36,157 bases of DNA from an uncultured Methylococcaceae bacterium (GCA_903938485.1 CAJADF010000074.1:1-36157); one strand, 5' to 3'. Shown: positions 1 to 8,581, counted from the first letter of the stretch. Translations and numbers: made by a program. Notes: generated from the letters alone by a model not told the origin.

Positions 1-750
1 ATGGCCTTTAACTAATATGCCATTGCTGTCTTTTTCAAAGCGTTTAGCACCTAACGTCACGGCTTGATAGACCCGTACTCTTTTGCCAATAATCGCGGTT
101 TCACCGATAACAACGCCGGTGCCATGATCGATAAAGAAACTTGCGTCAATTTGAGCGCCTGGATGAATATCAATACCGGTGGCTGAATGGGCAATTTCAG
201 AAATAATACGCGCCACTAAAGGTGCACCTAATTCATAAAGTACATGCGCTAAGCGGTGGTGAATAATGGCGGTGATGCCTGGATAGCACACTAAGACTTC
301 ATCAGAACTCCGTGCTGCGGGATCGCCTTCAAACGCCGCTTGGATATCGGTATCCAGTAGTTTTCTTATCAGCGGTAGCTGCGCCGCAAATTGTCTTGCG
401 ATATGAATGGCTTGTTCATGGTCTTGATCATCAACGCCTTGCAGCCCTGATACAAACTGCAGTTCTCGGTTGATTTGCTTGTAAAGTTTACGCAGTAAAT
501 TTTCTAAGGTGTGTCCTACGAAATAATCAATACCTTCGTCATTCAAGTCAGGCAAACCCAGTCTATTGGGAAATAAAACACCGCCTAAGCCTTCTAATAT
601 GAGTTGGAGTTCTTTTCTTGACGGTAATTTGGGGGGTCTATTGAGTAAGCTTCGTGCTTCAAGCGAATGCAAACGTAAGTCACGTAGTTCCGCTACGATA
701 CCATCAATACCCCAGTTATAGCTGCCATTTTGTGGGTGATATTCGCTCAT
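1..750 (-). CDS. epsC: Serine O-acetyltransferase, EpsC type (3' end beyond the window)
   Basis: This enzyme transfers acetyl from acetyl-CoA to L-serine, giving O-acetylserine, the first step of cysteine synthesis in the cytoplasm. I translated it directly from the minus strand: it opens [20 protein letters not shown] and 250 residues are visible before the window edge. The N-terminal part (about 1-150) is the helical domain of the long SAT type; from about residue 180 the left-handed hexapeptide-repeat fold begins, with the family signatures [26 protein letters not shown] and YQAVTLGA. The family is usually around 310 residues, so roughly 60 are missing. The ATG overlaps the cysK stop codon as ATGA (747-750), so the two genes are translationally coupled and work in sequence. 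Identification is secure; the truncation is only the window boundary. Confidence 0.95.
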   Translation of the reverse strand, partial: MSEYHPQNGSYNWGIDGIVAELRDLRLHSLEARSLLNRPPKLPSRKELQLILEGLGGVLFPNRLGLPDLNDEGIDYFVGHTLENLLRKLYKQINRELQFVSGLQGVDDQDHEQAIHIARQFAAQLPLIRKLLDTDIQAAFEGDPAARSSDEVLVCYPGITAIIHHRLAHVLYELGAPLVARIISEIAHSATGIDIHPGAQIDASFFIDHGTGVVIGETAIIGKRVRVYQAVTLGAKRFEKDSNGILVKGH

Positions 751-1724
751 GCTGCAAAACCACTCGCGTCAAAAATACCTTCGAAAAGGGCAGAGCTTAA
801 ATAACGCTCTCCAGAGTCTGGCAATATAACGACAATGGTTTTACCGGCGTTTTCTGGACGTTTAGCGATGCGACTAGCTACAGCAACGGCTGCACCGCAT
901 GATATTCCGGCCAAAATACCTTCTTCTTGGGCGAGTCTACGTGCATATTCAATGGCGTCTTCATTAGTGACTTGTTGCACTTCATCGATCACAGACAGAT
1001 CAAGATTCTCTGGAATAAAGCCCGCACCAATACCTTGAATTTTATGTGGGCCTGGCTGTAAAGGCTGTCCCGCACGATACTGGCTAATAACTGGACTAGC
1101 TGATGGCTCAACAGCAACAGAAGTAATGGCCTTACCCCTTGTTTCTTTAATATATCTTGATACACCCGTAATGGTGCCCCCTGTACCTACACCAGAGACT
1201 AAGATATCAATTTCACCATCCGTATCATCCCAGATCTCAGGTCCTGTCGTTGCTTCATGAATGGCCGGATTCGCAGGATTTTTAAACTGCTGTAGTAACA
1301 CGTAACGGTCTAGATCCGATGCAGCAATTTCTTCAGCTTTTGCGATAGCCCCACTCATGCCTTTTGCGCCTTCGGTTAAAACCAATTTTGCACCATAAGC
1401 AATCAACAATTTGCGGCGCTCAAGACTCATGGTCTCCGGCATAGTTAAGGTTAGAGGTATACCTTTTGCGGCCGCAACAAACGCTAAAGCAATCCCGGTA
1501 TTTCCACTCGTTGGTTCAACTAATTCTTTACTCGGCCCAAGCAAACCGCGTTTTTCAGCATCCCAAATCAAGGCTGCACCAATACGGCATTTAACCGAAT
1601 ACGCTGGATTACGACCTTCGATTTTAGCTAATACAGTAGCAACTGCACCGTCCGTAATGCGATTAAGACGAACTAAAGGTGTGTTACCTAGAGAGAGTGA
1701 ATTATCTGTGTACCAATTTGCCAT
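747..1724 (-). CDS. cysK: Cysteine synthase A (O-acetylserine sulfhydrylase)
   Basis: A cytoplasmic PLP enzyme that replaces the acetyl group of O-acetylserine with sulfide to give L-cysteine. The 325 residues match CysK along their whole length: [17 protein letters not shown] at the N terminus, the PLP lysine K45 in [17 protein letters not shown], the substrate loop [10 protein letters not shown], the phosphate-binding [10 protein letters not shown] and the C-terminal [18 protein letters not shown] points to CysK rather than CysM, which has NPAGSVKDR. The start codon at 1724 has an AGGT about 8 bases upstream. It overlaps epsC by 4 nt, an arrangement that suits the cysteine synthase complex. 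There is no obvious promoter between the terminator-like hairpin at 1776-1810 and the gene, so expression probably depends on read-through of that hairpin. Confidence 0.95.
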   Translation of the reverse strand: MANWYTDNSLSLGNTPLVRLNRITDGAVATVLAKIEGRNPAYSVKCRIGAALIWDAEKRGLLGPSKELVEPTSGNTGIALAFVAAAKGIPLTLTMPETMSLERRKLLIAYGAKLVLTEGAKGMSGAIAKAEEIAASDLDRYVLLQQFKNPANPAIHEATTGPEIWDDTDGEIDILVSGVGTGGTITGVSRYIKETRGKAITSVAVEPSASPVISQYRAGQPLQPGPHKIQGIGAGFIPENLDLSVIDEVQQVTNEDAIEYARRLAQEEGILAGISCGAAVAVASRIAKRPENAGKTIVVILPDSGERYLSSALFEGIFDASGFAA

Positions 1725-1775
1725 AATAAATTACCTGTGGGTTGTGCTAAGTTGATCGGTGGCGAAATTTTGGCC

Positions 1776-1810
1776 AAAAAAAAGCCAGCGGCCCTGATGG
1801 ACTCGCTAGC
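1776..1810 (-). terminator. Strong intrinsic terminator / possible attenuator ahead of cysK
   Basis: On the minus strand GCTAGCG pairs with CGCTGGC (1804-1810 with 1784-1790), and the intervening GTCC and GGGC pair around an ATCA loop, with one bulged A. That gives an 11-bp stem followed by eight T (1776-1783). It lies 52 nt before the cysK start and downstream of a good promoter, so it would end most leader transcripts. An alternative pairing of TGGAC (1819-1823) with GTCCA (1798-1802) would disrupt it, as expected for an attenuator. It could instead simply end a small RNA. Confidence 0.75.
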
Positions 1811-1839
1811 TTCCGGTTGTCCAGTCAGCTTGCATGGTT
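1776..1839 (-). ncRNA. Candidate cysK leader RNA or small RNA (about 64 nt)
   Basis: The predicted transcript runs from about 1839 to the T-run at 1776. It can form a first hairpin (AGCT-CTGG-ACAA-CCGG-AGCT, with small internal bulges) whose 3' arm overlaps the 5' arm of the terminator, so the two are partly exclusive. A nine-codon ORF, MQADWTTGS with an AGC serine codon before TAG, begins at 1835, only about 4 nt from the predicted start; its stop codon is inside the terminator arm. This architecture resembles a transcription attenuator for the cysteine genes, but a free-standing sRNA is equally possible. I do not recognise it as a known riboswitch class. Confidence 0.45.
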
Positions 1840-1845
1840 AAGTTT

Positions 1846-1874
1846 AAAATACTCTACACGTTATTTTTTGTCAA
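1846..1874 (-). promoter_or_regulatory. Sigma70-type promoter of the cysK leader
   Basis: A perfect TTGACA -35 box (1869-1874), a 17-bp spacer and a TATTTT -10 box (1846-1851) read on the minus strand. The predicted start is near 1839, inside the intergenic region and downstream of the porin gene. This makes the downstream hairpin a leader element rather than merely the porin terminator. Confidence 0.65.
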
Positions 1875-1987
1875 ACGTGGGGCAAGAAAAATAGTAAGTT
1901 AATAAATTTATCTTGTCAGCGCAGATTAAATTAATTAAATTTTTTTAAAAAATTATATTTTTAGAGTTGTATATCTCTTTTATGAAT

Positions 1988-3445
1988 TTAAAATTCAAAG
2001 TGAACTCGGCCACCATAAATATTGACCGGACCACGGTCGGAGTTATAAGCTGGATTAGCTAAATGTTGGTAATCTAAGGACAACCATGTGGATTGAAACA
2101 CATGGCATTGATAATAAATATCCACCACTTGCTCAGGATGGTAGTTGATCTTACCATCGCCAATAAAACCATCTACGCCGCCCATATCTAAATAAGCGGC
2201 ATGTTCTTTAGAAATCCAACTCGCAGCATACCCAACCCCAAAAGAGTCTTTAGATCTACCCCACCGTAACCCTTTTAGCGCCGCACCTAAAGAAATAGAC
2301 TGATCAGATGAGGTATAAGAATACACTTCTGTTTTACCATCTGAAACCATGCCCCTAAAGAACAATCCTAAATCTTCTGTGACTTTTTGTTCTATATTAA
2401 TACCGATACCCATCTTAATATTTGGTTTTCTTGCCCAACATAAATCCGGAGCAGTGGCATTAGGGGATTCATAAGAGAACCCAGAACAAGTGGTAGCATT
2501 TTTAGCCGGATCTGCATTAAACGCCGCCATAGCATCTGACCAACTACCCATATTCTCACGATTTCTATAAGCTAATATTCGTACAGCGCCAGGTTGGCCA
2601 AATAGTTCGTGTTGATGTTCTAACTCTACTTGATCACCATAAAAATTTAACAGATCAAAATTAACCGGCAAGTCATTAGGATTCATTGGACCTGCAATAC
2701 GCGCAAACCTAAACGCCCAATTATCATAATATAACTCAGTAGCAAAACCTGTAGTGTAACCTCTGGCATCGGCAGCAAAATCATAGGCCGCGTTTGTCAT
2801 AAAAGCCATATTAAAAAACTGTTGGCGAAGATTCGCCGCATAAGTATTTTTATCAAAAATGTCCAAAATACTAAAATTACCACCGGTGAATACAAAGCGA
2901 CGACTTGAAGTAGCTCCACCTAACTGCATAGCCCCTGATTGAAGCTGAACAGAATCACCTACAAAAGTAATAGTCTGACGATATAAAGCTCTTGGTAAAT
3001 ACCAAGTTGCGCTTTCAGTACCGTTTTTTTGTAACTCAAAATTATATATCGCCCCACCAACACCTTTTAAACCCGACAGCGGTAACTCAGATATCATTTC
3101 GGGCGCCACATAAAACTCACCACCCTGCCAAGCTTTAAGACCTAGATAAAATGTAGCAGTTGCTGTAAAACTACGTTCGGTATTGGGTATCAAAGAATTA
3201 GGCGTGCCATTCAGATTAGTATAAGCAGCTGGAAAAGCATCTTTAACACTACTGATGTAGGTAGCTTGAGAATAAATATTCCAACGCTCATCTGTAATAT
3301 TATGCAAATCACGGGAGGCTAAAGCATTCATCAATGTAAAATCGTCATCACTAACCTCAAGTGTTTGAGAGTCATTTGTTTGCGCAGTGATCAAACTTGA
3401 AATACTTAATAACGCGAATAGAATGATGAATTTGTAAAATGGCAT
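1988..3445 (-). CDS. OprB-family outer-membrane porin (carbohydrate-selective type)
   Basis: A predicted outer-membrane beta-barrel porin of 485 residues. It has a signal peptide (about residues 1-21, cleavage after LITAQ or nearby). After it come the features of the OprB family: an N-terminal segment with ERWNIYSQATYISSVKDAF, YLGLKAWQGGEFYVAPEM, and many alternating short strands. The C terminus, YGGRVHFEF, ends in the aromatic residue that targets barrels to the BAM complex. OprB homologues take up sugars, but in non-sugar-using bacteria the substrate is often unknown, so I do not assign one. No clear Shine-Dalgarno precedes the ATG. It lies alone between the YeeE genes and the cysK leader promoter, all on the same strand. 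Its own terminator is not obvious in the short AT-rich stretch that follows. Confidence 0.8.
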   Translation of the reverse strand: MPFYKFIILFALLSISSLITAQTNDSQTLEVSDDDFTLMNALASRDLHNITDERWNIYSQATYISSVKDAFPAAYTNLNGTPNSLIPNTERSFTATATFYLGLKAWQGGEFYVAPEMISELPLSGLKGVGGAIYNFELQKNGTESATWYLPRALYRQTITFVGDSVQLQSGAMQLGGATSSRRFVFTGGNFSILDIFDKNTYAANLRQQFFNMAFMTNAAYDFAADARGYTTGFATELYYDNWAFRFARIAGPMNPNDLPVNFDLLNFYGDQVELEHQHELFGQPGAVRILAYRNRENMGSWSDAMAAFNADPAKNATTCSGFSYESPNATAPDLCWARKPNIKMGIGINIEQKVTEDLGLFFRGMVSDGKTEVYSYTSSDQSISLGAALKGLRWGRSKDSFGVGYAASWISKEHAAYLDMGGVDGFIGDGKINYHPEQVVDIYYQCHVFQSTWLSLDYQHLANPAYNSDRGPVNIYGGRVHFEF

Positions 3446-3629
3446 GTGAAAATGGTTAAGCTATTAGGGATTAATTAAATACTTATAACCCTCTACGCCA
3501 AGATGTGTGATTGATTTAAAAAAGGCATTTGTATTTGCATATTATCTCAGTTAATAATGACATAACGATTAAATATTGACTAATAAAACCCACCCTTAAA
3601 CTCGATATTCATCAAAAAAAACCCGCCAA

Positions 3630-4076
3630 TTAAAGTTTATCTTGTTGATGAATAAGATTAAAACCTATAAACCCAGCGAACATAGCAATTACAAATACCA
3701 ATATCCCAGTTAAACCGGATGTTACACCCACTAAGGCGGGCCCAGGGCATAGACCTGAAAGCCCCCACCCTATTCCAAATATAGAAGAACCTATGATTAA
3801 TTTATAGTCAATTTTAGAATGTATCGACCTATGCTGCACCACTTTACCTGAATTATGTTTGCAACTACCTTTAATAAAAAACTGTAATACAGCTAAAGTA
3901 ATCAAAGCTCCCATCATGACAAATGCAAGTGATGGATCCCATGCACCTGCCACATCTAAAAATCCTAATACTTTTGCTGGATTAGTCATTTGAGCCACAA
4001 TTAAACCCAAGCCAAAGACTAAACCGCTTAAAAAAGCACTAAAAATTAAAAATGCTACGGATTGCTTATAAGACAT
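3630..4076 (-). CDS. YeeE/YedE-type half transporter, DUF6691-like
   Basis: An inner-membrane protein of about 148 residues with four hydrophobic segments. It carries the typical GLVFGLGLIVAQMTNPAKVLGFLD near the N terminus and GLSGLCPGPALVG in the second half; the conserved cysteine in that motif is part of the YeeE/YedE sulfur-transport family. Such proteins occur as adjacent pairs of half-size subunits, and the partner is the gene immediately upstream. YeeE of known function imports thiosulfate. Here that role is an inference, though the cysteine-synthesis genes lie only 2 kb away. The start is ambiguous: an ATG at 4088 would overlap the partner by 23 nt, the ATG at 4076 by 11 nt. I prefer 4076 because the family usually begins close to that point. 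Confidence 0.8.
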   Translation of the reverse strand: MSYKQSVAFLIFSAFLSGLVFGLGLIVAQMTNPAKVLGFLDVAGAWDPSLAFVMMGALITLAVLQFFIKGSCKHNSGKVVQHRSIHSKIDYKLIIGSSIFGIGWGLSGLCPGPALVGVTSGLTGILVFVIAMFAGFIGFNLIHQQDKL

Positions 4077-4482
4077 GTTGCACACCATAAACAGTTAACC
4101 CAGCTGTAAGCATAAAACAAGCCGTAGCCACCAGTGAGCGTGGAGACAATCTGGCTAAACCACAAATACCATGCCCACTGGTACAGCCATTACCTAAACG
4201 CGTACCATAACCAACTAATAAACCCGATAATGCTAATACGCCATAAGTATTATTAAGCTCTATCGGAATGTTGCCTCCCATTAAAACCCACAATAACGCA
4301 CTTATCATTAAACCGATTAAAAAAGCTAAGCGCCAAGCACTGTCAACTTGCCAAGGTTTAAGAAGCCCTGCCACAACACCAGAAATACCAGCAATTTGAT
4401 AATTAAAATACTGCAATATAGCCGCAGCTAGCCCAATTAGAGCGCCGCCAGATAAAGAAGATAAAAGAGTTGAATAGGTCAT
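4066..4482 (-). CDS. YeeE/YedE-type half transporter, first subunit
   Basis: A 138-residue inner-membrane protein with about four membrane segments. The signature [20 protein letters not shown] (about 96-115) has the conserved cysteines thought to relay thiosulfate or sulfur through the channel in YeeE. It is read just before, and overlapping, the DUF6691-like partner, so the pair is probably one transporter made of two halves. Both lie downstream of 6S RNA on the same strand. This position is normally taken by other genes in enterobacteria, so the pair is a lineage-specific neighbour. The exact substrate (thiosulfate, sulfide or other sulfur species) cannot be read from the sequence. Confidence 0.82.
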   Translation of the reverse strand: MTYSTLLSSLSGGALIGLAAAILQYFNYQIAGISGVVAGLLKPWQVDSAWRLAFLIGLMISALLWVLMGGNIPIELNNTYGVLALSGLLVGYGTRLGNGCTSGHGICGLARLSPRSLVATACFMLTAGLTVYGVQHVL

Positions 4483-4521
4483 TTAATTGCTCGAAACAGC
4501 TAGATGAAAAGCTTAAAATTG

Positions 4522-4707
4522 AAGCGTATCCCCGCGCACGCCGACATGTGCTTTCGTCCTTGAACCAACGGTTCAAGTGGGAGCGTAACCGATAAATAAG
4601 GCTTCCCGTATTAAACAGGCATGCACACCAATAACGGAGTTCACCCCCTGGGTAAAAGCAGGTTCAGGAAACACCCAGCACACTATCAAACGTCGCAGGA
4701 GATACAA
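4522..4707 (-). ncRNA. ssrS: 6S RNA
   Basis: 6S RNA mimics an open promoter and sequesters sigma70 RNA polymerase in stationary phase. On the minus strand the region directly after zapA has the closing stem (GTATCTCC near 4705 pairing with GGGGATAC near 4527). It also has a 5' half containing GTGTGCATGCC and GGGAAGCCTTA, and the hallmark 3' segment ACTTGAACC...GGTTCAAGG. These match the enterobacterial 6S sequence in order. The length of about 186 nt fits the 184 nt of E. coli, and zapA-ssrS is the standard gammaproteobacterial order. Ends are approximate. A weak GCTT/AAGC hairpin with TTTTC follows at about 4506-4525. Confidence 0.88.
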
Positions 4708-4729
4708 CCAAGTATTCTAGCCGTGTTTA

Positions 4730-5026
4730 TTAATTTTCTAAAACGTTTTCTATTTTTTGATTCAATTTAACTAAACATTCGCTTAATTGATTGTTCAGTA
4801 AATCATTTTGAGTTTTTACCATTTGCAGTTCATGGGCTAAATTTAATGCCGCCATCACTGCGATTCTATCGGGTGCAGCTATTTTTCCTGAATCACGCAT
4901 TTTACGCATCTGAATATCTAATTGTTGAGCTGAATGTATCAACTCATCTTGTTCATCTTCATCACAAGCAATTTTATATTCTTTACCCATTATAATTAGG
5001 GTAACGGGCTGTACTTTTTTAGTCAT
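4730..5026 (-). CDS. zapA: Cell division protein ZapA
   Basis: ZapA binds FtsZ and cross-links protofilaments at the division ring. The 98-residue protein has the normal length. Its N-terminal globular part contains VTLIIMGKEYKIACDEDEQD and SAQQLDIQMRKMRDSGKI; then comes the conserved RIAVMAALNLAHELQ; the C-terminal part from about residue 65 is a coiled coil for dimerisation. The start overlaps the stop of the upstream coiled-coil gene by one base (TAATG), and GGAG is about 8 bases upstream. The pairing with the upstream gene and with 6S RNA downstream is the usual gammaproteobacterial arrangement. Confidence 0.93.
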   Translation of the reverse strand: MTKKVQPVTLIIMGKEYKIACDEDEQDELIHSAQQLDIQMRKMRDSGKIAAPDRIAVMAALNLAHELQMVKTQNDLLNNQLSECLVKLNQKIENVLEN

Positions 5027-5244
5027 TAACCATTCTCCATTGCTTTTAATCTGCTAATCATCGTCTCTAAACGCTGTTTTGCTTCTTCAACTTTTTCGAT
5101 TAAATGCTGATTATCTCGCACCAGCATTTCTTGTTTGAGTTTTAAAGCCGTATTTTCATTTTTTAAATCCAGATAGCGCTCTATGAACTTATCTAGATTA
5201 TATTCAAAGTCTTCAATTTCTATAGGCAAATAAATTTCAGTCAT
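5026..5244 (-). CDS. Small coiled-coil protein, ZapB-like (TIGR02449 family)
   Basis: A 72-residue, highly charged and heptad-rich protein without membrane segments; almost the whole chain from about residue 20 is predicted coiled coil (KNENTALKLKQEMLVRDNQH, KVEEAKQRLETMISRLKAM). It matches the small family that sits directly before zapA in many gammaproteobacteria and has been annotated as ZapB-like. A role in joining ZapA to the division apparatus is inferred from that position, not shown. I chose the ATG at 5244; a GTG three codons upstream (5253) is in frame, and neither has a clear Shine-Dalgarno. The gene is coupled to zapA by TAATG. Confidence 0.8.
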   Translation of the reverse strand: MTEIYLPIEIEDFEYNLDKFIERYLDLKNENTALKLKQEMLVRDNQHLIEKVEEAKQRLETMISRLKAMENG

Positions 5245-5413
5245 AGTAGCCACTACAATTGTTGCAAGTAATCAGGTATTTTTTATAAGTGATGATAAAC
5301 TGTTAATAAATTAAATCATTTGTTTGTGTCATAAAAAACGAACAAACATTAACCAATTTTATGATCAATGGTAGCATAAGCGTCATTTTTATTTTAGTGA
5401 TAGTACATTTATT

Positions 5414-5938
5414 ATGGCTTATAACGCGTGTAACGCAATAATTTTAGAAATTGATCCAGAACTATCTGCAGCAGAAGTCCATGGCATGGCAACAGCGATG
5501 TTGTGTATTAACGAACATACAGACAGCTCATCATGGCTTAATGAAGTTAAAGCAAACAGCACTAAATCATCAAATAACAGCAACGATACCACATTAGTAC
5601 GCTTATTTGAGGAAACCCAAAAGCTATTAAACAGCGACGACTATGAGTATGATCTATTTTTACCCGATGATGATTATCACCTAAGTGACCAAACAGAAGC
5701 CTTAAAAAATTGGTGCCGAGGATTTCTATATAGCATGGGTGCCGCGTCATCAAGTACGCCTTATTCAGAAGATATTTTAGAAATTCTAAAAGATATCAGC
5801 GAGTTTACTAAATTGGATTCCAATGTTGAAGGTGAAGAAGATGAGGCTGCTTTTGTAGAACTAACTGAATATTTAAGATCCGCTGTGTTTTTATTAAAAG
5901 CAGAAATGATGCAAAACAACAACGAATTTATTGCCTAA
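5414..5938 (+). CDS. ygfB: UPF0149 family protein (YgfB-like)
   Basis: A cytoplasmic, acidic, mostly helical protein of 174 residues. The family signature is clear: LSAAEVHGMATAMLC near residue 18, then LFLPDDDYHLSDQTEAL, a central FLYSMG, and ISEFTKLD...EEDEAAFVELTEYLRSAVFLL in the second half. YgfB homologues lie directly upstream of pepP and ubiH throughout gammaproteobacteria, as here. In Pseudomonas a homologue affects beta-lactamase expression, but a general biochemical role is unknown. The stop codon lies 10 bases before the preferred pepP start, so it probably heads a three-gene operon. It is read divergently from the zapA group. The ATG lacks a strong Shine-Dalgarno. Confidence 0.88.
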   Translation: MAYNACNAIILEIDPELSAAEVHGMATAMLCINEHTDSSSWLNEVKANSTKSSNNSNDTTLVRLFEETQKLLNSDDYEYDLFLPDDDYHLSDQTEALKNWCRGFLYSMGAASSSTPYSEDILEILKDISEFTKLDSNVEGEEDEAAFVELTEYLRSAVFLLKAEMMQNNNEFIA

Positions 5939-5948
5939 AGATAATTAT

Positions 5949-7259
5949 ATGAAGCAAAGTGAATTTAAAAAACGCCGCAAACAACTTATAAATCATGTAG
6001 GGGTCGGCAATATTGCTTTAATCAGCAGCGCCTCTATAAGAACTCGGAATAGAGATGTAGATTATCCCTTTAGACAAGACAGTGATTTTTTTTATTTAAC
6101 CGGCTTTAATGAACCCGATGCCTTAGCTGTCTTTATTCCTGGCCGCGAACAAGGCGAATATATTTTATTTTGCCGCGAGTTTGATGAGACCAAAGCACTA
6201 TGGGAAGGAGCTCATTCTGGCTTAGAAGGAGCAACTAAACACTATGATGCAGACGATGCTTTTCCTATTGATGATCTAGACGACATTTTACCGGGCCTTT
6301 TAGAAAATAAAACCAAAGTTTATTACCCTATGGGTCGCAATTTAGAGCTTGATACTAATTTGCTTGAATGGATAAACCATATTCGTAGCCAATCAAGATC
6401 GGGTATCGTAGCTCCCAGTGAACTAGTATCTTTAGAACTTATCGTGCATGAAATGCGGTTATTCAAAAGCCCTAATGAACTCAAATTAATGCGTTCAGCG
6501 GCGGAAATCTCTGCAGCCGGTCATATTAAAGCCATGCAAGCCTGCAAACCCGGAATTTATGAGTATCAAATTGAAGCCGAGCTCATTTATCATTTTAATC
6601 AGAATGGTTTACGACACGTTGCCTACCCCTCTATTGTTGCTGGCGGTAAAAATGCTTGCACGCTTCATTACACTGAAAACACCGATAAGTTAAAAAGCGG
6701 AGAATTATTACTCATTGATGCTGGGGCGGAGTGTGATCATTATGCTGCGGATATTACCCGCACATTCCCCGTGTCTGGGAGATTTTCTGAACCACAAAAA
6801 CTATTGTATCAATTAGTTTTAGATGCACAATTTGCCGCATTAGAGCAGATTAAACCTGGTCTTTTTTGGAATCAAGCTCATGATGCTTCTGTAGAAGTAT
6901 TAACCAAAGGCTTGGTGGAATTAGGTTTATTAAAAGGCAAAATTAATAAACTCATTAAAGATGAAAAATATAAACAATTTTATATGCATCGAATTGGACA
7001 TTGGCTGGGTATGGATGTTCATGATGTTGGAGACTATAAAATTAACCAAGCATGGCGAGTATTGGAACCTGGAATGGTATTAACCGTAGAACCAGGTTTA
7101 TATATTCCTGCTAATTGTAAAACCGTTGATGCACAATGGCGTGGCATAGGCATTCGCATTGAAGATGATGTTTTAGTTACCGTCACTGGTCATGAAGTTT
7201 TAACTGCTGATGTGCCTAAATCCATTCAAGACATTGAAGCATTAATGCAAGGACTATAA
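5949..7259 (+). CDS. pepP: Xaa-Pro aminopeptidase P
   Basis: A cytoplasmic, dinuclear-metal (Mn) peptidase of the M24 family that removes an N-terminal residue linked to proline. It has an N-terminal creatinase-like domain (about 1-170) and a C-terminal pita-bread domain. The metal ligands are visible: the two Asp in LIDAGAECDHYAADITRTFP, His in MHRIGHWLGMDVHDVG, Glu in MVLTVEPGLYIP and Glu in GIGIRIEDDVLV. The 436 residues fit the 441 of E. coli. I chose the ATG at 5949 (MKQSEFKKRR); a TTG at 5931 is in frame but overlaps ygfB and does not match the family start. The stop overlaps the ubiH start by one base (TAATG). Confidence 0.94.
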   Translation: MKQSEFKKRRKQLINHVGVGNIALISSASIRTRNRDVDYPFRQDSDFFYLTGFNEPDALAVFIPGREQGEYILFCREFDETKALWEGAHSGLEGATKHYDADDAFPIDDLDDILPGLLENKTKVYYPMGRNLELDTNLLEWINHIRSQSRSGIVAPSELVSLELIVHEMRLFKSPNELKLMRSAAEISAAGHIKAMQACKPGIYEYQIEAELIYHFNQNGLRHVAYPSIVAGGKNACTLHYTENTDKLKSGELLLIDAGAECDHYAADITRTFPVSGRFSEPQKLLYQLVLDAQFAALEQIKPGLFWNQAHDASVEVLTKGLVELGLLKGKINKLIKDEKYKQFYMHRIGHWLGMDVHDVGDYKINQAWRVLEPGMVLTVEPGLYIPANCKTVDAQWRGIGIRIEDDVLVTVTGHEVLTADVPKSIQDIEALMQGL

Positions 7260-8476
7260 TGCAACAAGATTATGACTTACTAATTGTGGGTGGTGGTTTA
7301 GCTGGCAATTGCCTGGCCTTAAAATTAGCTAAAAGCGGCTTAAAAATAGCCATAATTGAAGCAAATACCCGCCAACAATTACAATCAGCACCTTCTGGTG
7401 ATAGAGCATTAGCGCTAGCAGCAGGAACTATCCTAATGCTTGAGACATTAGATGCTTGGCAGGGTATTCGTGATGCAGCCACTGCTATTAAGCATATTCA
7501 TATTTCTGATCGAGGGCATTTCGGAAAAACCCGTTTAGCCGCAGAAAAAGAAAACGTAGAAGCGTTAGGTTATGTCATTACTGCTCGTGAACTCGAAAGC
7601 CATATCAGTCATCTAGTTGATGCCACCTGCATAGAGGTTATTTCACCAGCGCGCGTTGTTGGTTTAATGTCTGGAGATAAACAAATCCATGTCAGCCTAA
7701 AACGAAGTAATGAGAACTTAAACCTGTCCGCTAAATTATTAGTAGGAGCTGATGGCGGCTACTCATCGGTTAGACAACTGCTGGATATTACTCAACAATC
7801 CGTAAACTATGGTCAAACAGCAATAGTCACTACAGTTAATTTATCTTTACCACATAATAATACTGCATTTGAACGCTTTACCTCTTCTGGCCCTCTCGCC
7901 CTATTACCTCTCACTAAGAACCAAAGTGCCGTGATTTGGACCAGAACGACAGAGGATGCCGAAAACTTAATGCTAGAAAATGAAGCAGACTTTTTAACTG
8001 AATTACAAAACTGTTTTGGCTACAAGCTTGGTCAATTGAGTTTAGCTGCGCCTAGAAGGGCTTTTCCTCTCTCATTAATCCGTGCAGAAAAAATGTTAGC
8101 CGATAGAGCCGTTATTATTGGCAATGCCGTACATCAATTACACCCCGTGGCAGGTCAGGGCTTTAATTTAGGTTTAAGAGACGTGGTAAATTTAGCTGAC
8201 AAATTAATTGCACAAGCAGTAAACAATACTGATATTGGCGCTAAAGATTTTCTGAATGCTTATGCTAACTCAAGAAATAAAGATCATGACAGAACCATAG
8301 GCTTTACTGATGCGGTAGTAAAAATATTTTCTAATGAATGGCTGGCAATGGCACTTATCAGAAATATTGGCCTAACATTGCTAGACCATATACCTAGCAT
8401 AAAACATATACTGACTCGTCACGCGATGGGACTTGATGAAATAGACTTAGACTCGCCGAGAATTGCAGAAGAATAA
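7259..8476 (+). CDS. ubiH: FAD-dependent ubiquinone biosynthesis hydroxylase UbiH
   Basis: A membrane-associated flavin monooxygenase that hydroxylates the ubiquinone ring (C4 in E. coli). The dinucleotide-binding motif LLIVGGGLAGNCLALKLAKSG is at the N terminus, the middle motif VGADGGYSSVRQL near residue 163, and the second FAD motif IIGNAVHQLHPVAGQGFNLG in the C-terminal part. DRALALAAGTILMLETLDAW and GYVITARELESHI are typical of the UbiH branch of the family. The length is 405 residues against 392 in E. coli. It is the third gene of the ygfB-pepP-ubiH run and is coupled by TAATG. In many relatives a second hydroxylase (ubiI) follows; here the next gene is convergent and unrelated. Confidence 0.92.
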   Translation: MQQDYDLLIVGGGLAGNCLALKLAKSGLKIAIIEANTRQQLQSAPSGDRALALAAGTILMLETLDAWQGIRDAATAIKHIHISDRGHFGKTRLAAEKENVEALGYVITARELESHISHLVDATCIEVISPARVVGLMSGDKQIHVSLKRSNENLNLSAKLLVGADGGYSSVRQLLDITQQSVNYGQTAIVTTVNLSLPHNNTAFERFTSSGPLALLPLTKNQSAVIWTRTTEDAENLMLENEADFLTELQNCFGYKLGQLSLAAPRRAFPLSLIRAEKMLADRAVIIGNAVHQLHPVAGQGFNLGLRDVVNLADKLIAQAVNNTDIGAKDFLNAYANSRNKDHDRTIGFTDAVVKIFSNEWLAMALIRNIGLTLLDHIPSIKHILTRHAMGLDEIDLDSPRIAEE

Positions 8477-8581
8477 TCAGGGCATTTATAAAGAATACCT
8501 GTAGAGAAGATTATTGTCTTAATATTCCCCCCTACAAATAAACTCATTCTATTTAATAGAGCTTATTTCTCAATCAGGATT

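Noticed and set aside
1411-1755. Plus-strand frame antisense to cysK
   Set aside because: It lies opposite a strongly conserved enzyme and has no recognisable product.
5320-5346. GTTTGT/ACAAAC inverted repeat between the zapA and ygfB groups
   Set aside because: Only 6 bp per arm in AT-rich DNA; not distinguishable from chance.
5562-5753. Minus-strand frame inside the ygfB-like gene
   Set aside because: It is a shadow of a well-supported gene on the plus strand.
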